Origin: DATGUA01 sp035301545
GTDB taxonomy: Bacteria > Bacillota > Clostridia > Tissierellales > Tissierellaceae
Assembly (NCBI GenBank): GCA_035301545.1
Contig: DATGUA010000062.1
Coordinates: forward strand, 1 to 5,452
DNA: 5,452 bases
Direction: 5' to 3'
Shown piece by piece: positions 1 through 4,870 of the stretch. The notes below the pieces were generated by a model, which ran no database searches, was not told where the DNA came from, and worked only from the letters and a program-made list of their open reading frames with translations. A program made the translations under genes and the position numbers. Positions within the stretch are counted from its first letter, which is position 1, and each line of letters begins with the position of its first letter.

Positions 1-10
1 AAACCAATTT

Positions 11-44
11 AGTTAATATTCAGTTAATATATAAGTCTTATAAT
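11..44 (+). promoter_or_regulatory. Promoter of zinc peptidase gene with 11-bp direct repeat
   Basis: A perfect TATAAT at 39-44 lies 33 bp before the start codon of the peptidase gene. Upstream, AGTTAATAT occurs twice (11-19 and 22-30), so TTAATA (13-18) and TTAATA (24-29) are separated by 5 bp, an 11-bp period or one helical turn. The second copy covers the expected -35 position, where no good TTGACA is seen. Weak -35 plus tandem direct repeats is the usual look of a promoter activated by an OmpR/PhoB-family regulator. Such a regulator is encoded at 817-1491, but the link is inference. Confidence 0.5.
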
Positions 45-77
45 ATATATAAATCAAGATGAAATGGAGTGATATAA

Positions 78-767
78 ATGTTTTTTTATGATCCAACAAT
101 GATTGTTTTAATTCCGACAATTATTTTAACTCTTTATGCACAAAGTAAAGTTAAATCTAATTTTAATAAATATTCAAGAGTACAAACAGAGAAAGGATAT
201 ACAGGAATTCAGGTTGCTAGACTATTATTAGATCAAAATGGTTTAAGACATATTCCAATAGAACTGACTAGAGGGAAATTATCTGATCATTATGATCCCA
301 AAAAAGAAGTCTTGAGATTATCTGAAGATGTATATCATGGTAATTCTATAGCTTCAGTTAGTGTAGCAGCCCATGAGGTAGGTCATGCTATTCAACATTC
401 AAATGGCTATATACCACTTGAACTTAGAAATAAAGTATTTCCTATTGCTAGATTTGGATCCTCAGCAGCTTGGTTCTTTATTATGGTAGGACTTTTAATT
501 CCTAGTCTTGGTAATCTAATGGATATAGGAATAATATTATTTTCTACAGCAGTACTGTTCCAAATTATTACATTACCAGTAGAGATTAATGCAAGTAGTA
601 GAGCTTTAGAATTATTAGATACAAATGGATTTGTAACAAATCATGAAATAAGAGGATCTAAAAAGGTTCTTAATGCTGCAGCTTTAACTTATATTGCAGC
701 TATGGCTAGTGGTATAGCACAAATATTAAGACTTGTATTAATTAGAAATAGAAATAGTAGAAGATAA
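78..767 (+). CDS. yugP: Membrane zinc metallopeptidase, YugP family (Zn_peptidase_2)
   Basis: A 229-residue protein of the family known as YugP in Bacillus; its physiological substrate is not well established. A hydrophobic segment at about residues 6-21 anchors the N-terminus. The HEVGH motif at 99-103 supplies two zinc-binding histidines (H99, H103) and the catalytic E100. Glu169 in the segment LPVEINASSRA is the likely third ligand. Hydrophobic segments at about 125-146, 149-167 and 200-222 make it an integral membrane peptidase, followed by a basic C-terminal tail (RNRNSRR). Length and motif order fit the family, so it appears intact. The ATG is preceded by GGAGTGA (66-72) at 5-nt spacing. 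It sits 49 bp upstream of the two-component pair; a functional link is possible but not shown. Family assignment is confident, biological role is not. Confidence 0.93.
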   Translation: MFFYDPTMIVLIPTIILTLYAQSKVKSNFNKYSRVQTEKGYTGIQVARLLLDQNGLRHIPIELTRGKLSDHYDPKKEVLRLSEDVYHGNSIASVSVAAHEVGHAIQHSNGYIPLELRNKVFPIARFGSSAAWFFIMVGLLIPSLGNLMDIGIILFSTAVLFQIITLPVEINASSRALELLDTNGFVTNHEIRGSKKVLNAAALTYIAAMASGIAQILRLVLIRNRNSRR

Positions 768-781
768 AATAATAAAGATTA

Positions 782-812
782 TGTTATAATAAATCTATAT
801 TTGGAAGGAGGT
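782..812 (+). promoter_or_regulatory. Extended -10 promoter and RBS of response regulator gene
   Basis: TGTTATAAT (782-790) is an extended -10 element (TGnTATAAT) in the 49-bp gap after the peptidase gene. No convincing -35 is seen 17 bp upstream, which is common for extended -10 promoters. AAGGAGGT (805-812) is a near-perfect Shine-Dalgarno sequence 4 nt before the ATG at 817. There is no obvious terminator in the gap, so read-through from the peptidase gene is also likely. Confidence 0.5.
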
Positions 813-816
813 AGAC

Positions 817-1491
817 ATGTTTAATATAATGGTTGTAGAGGATAATGAAAACACTAGGAAGTTGATGGAGGCTGTTTTATTAGAAAATAGATATAATCCT
901 ATATTAGCAAAAGATGGAATTGAGGCATTAGAAATTCTAGACAAGAAACATATAGATTTAATAATATTAGATATAATGATGCCAAATATGGATGGATATG
1001 AGTTTACTAAAACCTTACGTGATTCTAATTATAATATACCTATATTAATGGTAACAGCAAAAGAAGATCCATCAGATAAAAAGAAAGGGTTTATTCTAGG
1101 TACTGATGACTACATGGTAAAGCCAGTAGATGAAGAAGAAATGGTATTAAGAATAAAAGCACTTCTGAGAAGATCAAAAATAGCTAGTGAAAATAAGATT
1201 GTAATAGGAGATACAGAGCTACTTTATGATGAATTAGCAGTAAAACAAGATGGAAAAATTGATGTAATTCCTCAAAAAGAATTTATGCTATTATTTAAAC
1301 TTCTATCCTACCAAAATAAGATTTTTACAAGAAGACAATTAATAGATGAAATATGGGGTTTAGACAGTGATTCTGATGAGAGGACTGTAGATGTTCATAT
1401 AAATAGATTAAGAGATAGATTTAAAGACAATAAAGATTTTAAAATAGTAACAATAAGAGGGTTAGGTTATAAGGCGGTGAAATTAGATTGA
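817..1491 (+). CDS. OmpR/PhoB-family response regulator
   Basis: A 224-residue cytoplasmic transcription factor with the standard two domains. The receiver domain (about 2-118) shows the acidic pocket E8/D9, the phospho-acceptor D52 in LIILDIMMPNMDGYEF, the switch threonine T80 in MVTAKE and the conserved lysine K102 in VKPVD. The C-terminal winged-helix DNA-binding domain (about 127-222) contains ERTVDVHINRLRDRF, the recognition helix region, and ends with the usual wing TIRGLGYK. All key residues are present and the length is typical. Its stop overlaps the TTG start of the histidine kinase gene by 4 nt, so the two are translationally coupled and the kinase is its cognate partner. The direct repeat at 13-29 is a candidate binding site. 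The regulon cannot be told from the sequence. Confidence 0.95.
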   Translation: MFNIMVVEDNENTRKLMEAVLLENRYNPILAKDGIEALEILDKKHIDLIILDIMMPNMDGYEFTKTLRDSNYNIPILMVTAKEDPSDKKKGFILGTDDYMVKPVDEEEMVLRIKALLRRSKIASENKIVIGDTELLYDELAVKQDGKIDVIPQKEFMLLFKLLSYQNKIFTRRQLIDEIWGLDSDSDERTVDVHINRLRDRFKDNKDFKIVTIRGLGYKAVKLD

Positions 1492-2516
1492 GTAGATTTC
1501 GCAGCCTAAACTTTGCTCTTGTAGTTTTTGTATTTATAATTATGATGTTTTCCAGTGCTCTATCAGGAATTATATTACTGCTTTTAGATAGATATAATTT
1601 TTTCTTAGAAATTAGTTCTACTAAAGTATTACTATTTATATCAGGTTTATTAACTAGTACCATCATTGGGACAATACTTACATTTCCAATAGGAAATTAT
1701 GTATTAAAACCATTAAATGAGCTAATTAGCGGAACTAGAGAGGTAACAAAAGGTAATTTTCATACTAAAGTAAATGAACTTAAAATGAATCATGAAATAG
1801 GCGAATTAATCAAAAGTTTTAATATGATGACAAAAGAATTAAGTAATACTGAAATGTTTAGAAAGGATTTTATTAATAATTTTTCCCATGAATTTAAAAC
1901 ACCTATAGTATCTATACGAGGATTTGCAAGACAACTTAAAAATCCATCCTTAACCGAAGAAACCCAGCTTGAATACATTGATATAATCATAAGAGAATCA
2001 GAAAGATTATCAAATATGTCCTCAAATATATTATTACTAACAAAACTAGAAAATCAAGAAATTATAACAGATAAAAAGCTATTTTCTTTAGATGAACAAA
2101 TTCGAAATTCTATACTACTTTTACAAATGGAATGGGAAAAGAAATCTATAGACTTTCAAATCGATTTAGAGTCAGTATATTATTATAATAATGAAGAAAT
2201 GTTATCTCATATTTGGGTAAATTTAATTAGTAATGCAATTAAATTTAGTCCATATGGAGGAAAGATTATAGTAAAGGCTTATAATGATTATGAAAATATT
2301 AAGGTGGAAATATTAGATAAAGGTATTGGCATGGCTGAGGAAACAAAAACTCATTTATTTGAAATGTTTTATCAAGAAGACTCAGCACATGCTGGAGAAG
2401 GAAATGGATTAGGACTATCTTTAGTAAAACGAATTGTAGATTTATCTGGGGGTAAAATCTATGTAGAAAGTGATTTAGGTAAAGGTACAAATATTATTGT
2501 AGAGCTACCAAGATAA
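1488..2516 (+). CDS. Sensor histidine kinase without extracellular sensor domain
   Basis: A 342-residue membrane kinase. The TTG start overlaps the preceding stop (TTGA, 1488-1491) and is preceded by GGCGGTGA ending at 1480, a 7-nt spacing that supports this start. Two transmembrane helices (about 8-33 and 47-70) are joined by only about a dozen residues, so there is no room for a periplasmic-type sensor domain. A HAMP linker follows (about 70-122). The HisKA domain carries the phospho-acceptor H134 in FSHEFKTP. The ATPase domain has an N box (NLISNAIKFS, 245-254), G1 box (DKGIGM, 277-282), F box (FEMFYQ, 291-296) and G2 box (GEGNGLGLSL, 302-311). It is intact. It should phosphorylate D52 of the regulator encoded just upstream. 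The minimal loop is typical of intramembrane-sensing kinases that detect membrane stress or read the state of a partner membrane protein; the signal is unknown. Confidence 0.95.
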   Translation: MSRFRSLNFALVVFVFIIMMFSSALSGIILLLLDRYNFFLEISSTKVLLFISGLLTSTIIGTILTFPIGNYVLKPLNELISGTREVTKGNFHTKVNELKMNHEIGELIKSFNMMTKELSNTEMFRKDFINNFSHEFKTPIVSIRGFARQLKNPSLTEETQLEYIDIIIRESERLSNMSSNILLLTKLENQEIITDKKLFSLDEQIRNSILLLQMEWEKKSIDFQIDLESVYYYNNEEMLSHIWVNLISNAIKFSPYGGKIIVKAYNDYENIKVEILDKGIGMAEETKTHLFEMFYQEDSAHAGEGNGLGLSLVKRIVDLSGGKIYVESDLGKGTNIIVELPR

Positions 2517-2629
2517 TAAGGGAATAAATATTATAAATAATAAGATTTAAATTATACAGATGATTTTATCTTATATAGCATTTGCTAGAATGAAAAACTA
2601 AAGGAAGAAGTTCCTGTAGGAAATTAGGA

Positions 2630-2685
2630 ATATAGAGTTTAAGGATATTTATAATGGAAATTATAGATATCCTTAAACTTTATAT
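2630..2685 (+). terminator. Long 25-bp-stem hairpin, probable transcription end of the two-component operon
   Basis: Positions 2630-2654 pair with 2661-2685 in an uninterrupted 25-bp stem that includes two G-T wobbles (2635/2680 and 2649/2666), closed by a 6-nt loop TGGAAA (2655-2660). It lies about 115 nt after the kinase stop codon. The stem is followed by TATAATTG-like sequence rather than a T run, so it is not a textbook intrinsic terminator in either direction. It could instead protect an mRNA 3' end or be a palindromic repeat element. Confidence 0.5.
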
Positions 2686-2690
2686 AATTG

Positions 2691-2699
2691 TGATATAAT
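2691..2699 (+). promoter_or_regulatory. Extended -10-like element
   Basis: TGATATAAT matches the extended -10 consensus TGnTATAAT. The same string recurs at 2751-2759 and at 2980-2988 (the satD promoter), and a variant TGATACAAT is at 4321-4329. No -35 element is evident, and only a palindrome and relic sequence follow within 100 bp, so activity is uncertain. Confidence 0.25.
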
Positions 2700-2710
2700 G
2701 TGACTTAGAA

Positions 2711-2733
2711 GCTCATATGAGCCTTTTTCTTTT
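2711..2733 (+). terminator. Small palindrome plus T tract, possible intrinsic terminator
   Basis: GCTCATATGAGC (2711-2722) is a perfect 12-bp palindrome followed directly by CTTTTTCTTTT (2723-2733). Folded as RNA it would give a short GCTC/GAGC stem with an ATAT loop, extended by GAA/TTT pairs if one C is bulged. The T tract on the + strand fits a terminator for transcripts from the two-component operon, but the stem is short. Confidence 0.45.
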
Positions 2734-2808
2734 ACCCATAATTTAATATCTGATATAATAATTTAAAATATTAAGAATTTCAAAAATTGTAAAATAGAAG
2801 GAAGACAA

Positions 2809-2889
2809 ATGCCAATGAATTTAGCAGATAAATTAGATACATTTTATTTTTGTAATTATATAAAAAATACTATCTTATATAGACCTTAG
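2809..2889 (+). pseudogene. Short relic frame resembling the start of hsdM
   Basis: A 26-codon frame starts MPMNLADKLDTF and stops at TAG (2887-2889). It has a plausible ribosome binding site (AAGGAAG, 2798-2804). The 25 nt at 2805-2829 match 4360-4384, the start of the hsdM relic downstream, at 23 positions, beginning four bases before each ATG. The two reading frames diverge after about seven codons. This looks like a second remnant of a type I methyltransferase gene start. The match is too short to exclude a shared upstream element or chance in AT-rich DNA. Confidence 0.3.
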
Positions 2890-2919
2890 TAAAATGAAAA
2901 GACTAAGCTAGAAGGGTGG

Positions 2920-2969
2920 TTGCACTTATATCTGCAATATTGGTTAGTTGCATATTATAATGCAACTAA
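2920..2969. promoter_or_regulatory. Paired operator-like inverted repeats upstream of satD
   Basis: TTGCA-N8-TGCAA occurs twice with the same spacer length: 2920-2937 and 2948-2965, with centres 28 bp apart. The second copy sits inside a longer perfect 10-bp inverted repeat (TTAGTTGCAT at 2944-2953, ATGCAACTAA at 2960-2969). The downstream copy overlaps the -35 position of the promoter whose -10 is at 2983-2988, so a bound protein would be well placed to repress. SatD itself has a C-terminal helix-turn-helix and is a candidate, by inference only. Confidence 0.55.
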
Positions 2970-2979
2970 TGAAGACCTG

Positions 2980-3005
2980 TGATATAATCGATTGTAAAGA
3001 GGTGA
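2980..3005 (+). promoter_or_regulatory. satD promoter (extended -10) and RBS
   Basis: TGATATAAT (2980-2988) is an extended -10 element. The -35 position 17 bp upstream (ATGCAA, 2960-2965) is poor and falls within the operator-like palindrome. Transcription would start near 2995, leaving a leader of about 15 nt that consists mostly of the Shine-Dalgarno AGAGGTGA (2998-3005), 4 nt before the ATG. Confidence 0.5.
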
Positions 3006-3009
3006 ATTT

Positions 3010-3675
3010 ATGAAAACACAGAAATTGCTGGCTATCATTGGTGATATAATAGATTCTAAAAATATAAAGAATAGGAGTAAGGTACAAAATAAATTAAATA
3101 AGGTTCTGGAGAAAATCAATAAGGATTATAAAGAATATATTATATCTCAATGGACAATTACATTAGGTGACGAATTTCAGGTATTAATAAAACCTAATAT
3201 AGAAATATTTAAAATGTTAGATTATATATCTTATAAAATGGATCCTGTTAATATTAGATTTGGATTAGGACTTGGTGAAATTTATACTGATATTCAATAT
3301 GAAAGAAGTATAGGATCCGATGGACCTGCATATTGGAATGCTAGAGAAGCAATAAACCTTATTCACCAAAATAATTATTATGGAAATAGCAAGATCTCAT
3401 TTAAGAGCGAAAATGAGAATGATGAAATATTAAATAATCTTATCTATTATACGGATTGGATGAGAGAGAATTGGACTAGGACTCAAAGGGAGATTTTGTA
3501 TATTTTATTAGAAGATGATATATATGATGAAAATTTCAAACAAAAGCCTTTAGTTGAAAAAATAGGAGTATCTAAATCATCTATATCTAGGAGGGTTAGC
3601 TCTAGTGGAATACAATTGTACTTATCAAGTAGAAATAGTATTGCGAAAGAAATAGTTAATAGGGGGAGATTCTAA
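3010..3675 (+). CDS. satD: SatD family protein with C-terminal helix-turn-helix
   Basis: A 221-residue soluble protein of the SatD family, named from the Streptococcus mutans sat locus linked to secretion and acid tolerance; the molecular function is not established. Conserved blocks are IIGDIIDSKNI (9-19), TITLGDEFQ (49-57), IRFGLGLGEIYTDI (82-95) and SDGPAYWNAREAI (103-115). Their order (metal-type Asp near the N-terminus, GDE, RxGxGxGE, GPAxxxAR) recalls the core of class III nucleotidyl cyclases; that is my inference, not family knowledge I can cite. Residues about 154-205 (TRTQREILYILL..., then LVEKIGVSKSSISRRV) form a helix-turn-helix of the kind found in transcriptional regulators. The start is supported by AGAGGTGA at 4-nt spacing. 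It is followed, overlapping its stop, by a DUF3307-type membrane protein frame, a pairing common for satD. It looks intact; two matching palindromes precede it. Confidence 0.88.
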   Translation: MKTQKLLAIIGDIIDSKNIKNRSKVQNKLNKVLEKINKDYKEYIISQWTITLGDEFQVLIKPNIEIFKMLDYISYKMDPVNIRFGLGLGEIYTDIQYERSIGSDGPAYWNAREAINLIHQNNYYGNSKISFKSENENDEILNNLIYYTDWMRENWTRTQREILYILLEDDIYDENFKQKPLVEKIGVSKSSISRRVSSSGIQLYLSSRNSIAKEIVNRGRF

Positions 3676-3677
3676 TA
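3661..3677 (+). promoter_or_regulatory. Strong RBS leading to an ATA at the satD stop overlap
   Basis: AGGGGGAG (3661-3668), inside the last codons of satD, is a strong Shine-Dalgarno. Six nt later comes TAATA (3673-3677): the satD stop TAA overlaps ATA, the first possible codon of the DUF3307 frame. Coupled genes of this kind normally show TAATG, so a single G-to-A change in the start codon explains the arrangement. It decides the start used for the next gene. Confidence 0.55.
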
Positions 3678-4220
3678 AAGAATTGGACAATCATTATTTA
3701 TATTTTTTATTTCACTATAAAATATTACTTATCTAAAAAGTGGTTAAATAGAAGAGAGGAAAGACAAAAATACCTAGGATTATTTTCAGAAATAGTAGAA
3801 ATCCTACTTATATATTTTATTGGTGAAAAACTTAGGATTAACGACCTATGTATTAGGGGGTTAGACTTAAATACTATATTAAGTTGGGTACTTCTACTTA
3901 TTCTTATTTTTAAGCCTATAAATATAAATTTTAAGATATTCTTTGGAAAATATGCTCCACAGGAAACTAATAATAATCAAACTATAGAGGGTGCAGGAGC
4001 ATTAATAGGAAATTTAGAGAGATTATTAGTAGCTATACTTTTGTTCTATGGGCAATATAATGCTATAGGTCTAGTGTTTACAGCTAAATCTATAACAAGG
4101 TTTGAAAGAATTTCTAAAGAACCAAGTTTTGCTGAGTACTATTTAATAGGATCACTTTACAGTATAATTTGTGTTTTAGTTATATATGGGGTAATTATGA
4201 AAGATATAATATTTATGTAA
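3675..4220 (+). CDS. DUF3307-type membrane protein, short form with ATA in place of start codon
   Basis: An uninterrupted frame of 181 codons with no ATG, GTG or TTG near its 5' end; an in-frame TAG lies at 3660-3662. The best start is ATA 3675-3677, positioned by the strong RBS at 3661. The C-terminal half carries DUF3307-like motifs: GAGALIGNLERLLVAILL (106-123), GQYNAIGLVFTAKSITRFERI (126-146) and FAEYYLIGSLYSI (152-164). Hydrophobic segments lie at about 4-19, 38-52, 67-79, 115-136 and 157-174. As I recall the family, usual members are about 50-70 residues longer, with an extra N-terminal membrane part bearing H and D residues; that part is absent here. Position directly after satD supports the assignment. 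It may be translated poorly from ATA, or be the first step of decay; an open frame of this length argues that decay is recent or that the protein is still made. Confidence 0.6.
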   Translation: MKNWTIIIYIFYFTIKYYLSKKWLNRREERQKYLGLFSEIVEILLIYFIGEKLRINDLCIRGLDLNTILSWVLLLILIFKPININFKIFFGKYAPQETNNNQTIEGAGALIGNLERLLVAILLFYGQYNAIGLVFTAKSITRFERISKEPSFAEYYLIGSLYSIICVLVIYGVIMKDIIFM

Positions 4221-4243
4221 TTACAAAACTTATTATGTATGAT

Positions 4244-4306
4244 TTTAAAGGCTTCAACAAGAATTAATATATAGAGAGATTCCCATAGAGCCTTAAAGCT
4301 TTTTAT
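4244..4306 (+). terminator. Possible terminator after the satD operon
   Basis: AAGGCT (4248-4253) can pair with AGCCTT (4289-4294), extended by TTT/AAG-type pairs at 4244-4246 with 4296-4298 around one mismatch. A T tract follows (CTTTTTATG, 4299-4307). The loop is long (about 35 nt), so this is a weak candidate, but it sits 25-80 nt after the stop of the satD-DUF3307 unit where a terminator is expected. Confidence 0.35.
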
Positions 4307-4320
4307 GATTTGTAACACTG

Positions 4321-4329
4321 TGATACAAT
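4321..4329 (+). promoter_or_regulatory. Extended -10-like element before the hsdM relic
   Basis: TGATACAAT resembles the extended -10 consensus with one change in the hexamer and lies 35 bp before the ATG of the hsdM relic, so it may be the old promoter of the restriction-modification operon. No good -35 is seen, and the ribosome binding site ahead of the ATG is weak (AGTAGAAACACAA). Confidence 0.3.
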
Positions 4330-4363
4330 TAATATGAAGAAAAATTAAACAGTAGAAACACAA

Positions 4364-4814
4364 ATGCCAATAAATTCAGCAGATTTAGGGTTTGAAAAGA
4401 AAATTTGGAAGGCAGCAGACAAATTAAAAGGGAATATAGATGCATCAGAACATAAAGCAGAAGAATTTTCTAAGAGAATGAGACGAATTATGGAAAGCTA
4501 TAGAAAAAATCAAATAGAAAATGCTGAAAGCTTAGATGAATTTATAAAAAAACATCATTCTACCATGCACTAACATCACCAGATAAAGTTAAGGACTTAT
4601 ATGATGATGAAGTATTAATGAAAATGGCTAAAGAACTAACAAATGAATTAAAAGAAAATGAATCAATAGACTGGCAACATAAGCAATCTGGTAGGGCAAG
4701 AATGAGAAGTATAGAAGACTATTAAGAAAGTATGATTACCCGCCAGAGGGTGTGAGGGAAGCCTTGGAAATAGTATTAAAACAATGTGAACATTGGACGG
4801 AAAGAAGAATGTAG
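4364..4814 (+). pseudogene. Deletion scar of a type I restriction-modification locus (hsdM start joined to hsdR end)
   Basis: Three collinear pieces. Codons 1-31 (4364-4456; MPINSADLGFEKKIWKAADK then LKGNIDASEHK) are the typical N-terminus of the HsdM DNA methyltransferase. The same frame then changes to AEEFSKRMRRIMESYRKNQ and IENAESLDEFIKK, typical of the C-terminal region (DUF3387 type) of the HsdR translocase/nuclease, and stops at 4571-4573. A second frame (about 4546-4725) continues with SFYHALTSPDKVKDLYDDEV, then MAKELTNELKENESIDWQHK and GRARMRSI. A third (4713-4814) gives RRLLRKYDYPPEGVREALEI then VLKQCEHWTERRM and the natural HsdR end at TAG. So one large deletion removed most of hsdM, any hsdS and most of hsdR, and two later indels broke the rest. 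No restriction or methylation activity can remain; the first 69 codons could still be translated as a hybrid peptide. Confidence 0.85.
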
Positions 4815-4870
4815 GATAAAATTATAAAATAATAAAATATAAATAAAAATAATGATAGGAGTGTATATAA

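Larger units (their letters stand above)
2517..3009. other. Gene-poor accessory stretch between kinase gene and satD
   Basis: No intact gene longer than about 26 codons was found on either strand. The first 120 bp hold only weak AT-rich inverted repeats (ATAAGAT/ATCTTAT at 2540-2574; TAGCA/TGCTA at 2576-2587; TTCCT/AGGAA at 2611-2622). Then come a long hairpin (2630-2685), a TATAAT-like element (2694-2699), a small terminator-like palindrome (2711-2733), a relic reading frame starting like hsdM (2809-2889), a 6-bp inverted repeat (CTTAGT 2885-2890, ACTAAG 2902-2907) and the satD promoter with two matching palindromes. The mix of relic coding sequence and unrelated hairpins suggests an old insertion/deletion site. 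Confidence 0.6.

Noticed and set aside
1439..2490. Three minus-strand frames (1439-1666, 1790-1990, 2299-2490) within the two-component genes
   Set aside because: They lie antisense to well-conserved kinase and regulator domains and have no own motifs; they are shadows.
2540..2574. ATAAGAT/ATCTTAT inverted repeat after the kinase stop as terminator
   Set aside because: It is a seven-pair, almost GC-free stem with a 21-nt loop and no T tract, no better than expected by chance in this AT-rich sequence.
2911..2969. GGGTGGTTGCAC at 2914-2925 recalls the T-box motif GGGTGGNACCGCG, with TGCAAC pairings downstream
   Set aside because: There is no stem I or specifier loop upstream, no T tract after the downstream stem, and satD is not an aminoacyl-tRNA or amino-acid gene. 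The palindromes are better explained as DNA operators before the -10 at 2983.
4157..4363. Minus-strand frame of 68 codons opposite the end of the DUF3307 frame
   Set aside because: It has no recognisable domain and lies over a conserved + strand coding frame and its 3' region; it is a shadow frame.
4364..4573. A 69-codon intact small gene of unknown function
   Set aside because: The frame is an HsdM start joined to an HsdR segment, ends in a non-homologous tail (HHSTMH) caused by a frame break, and homology continues in other frames to 4814.
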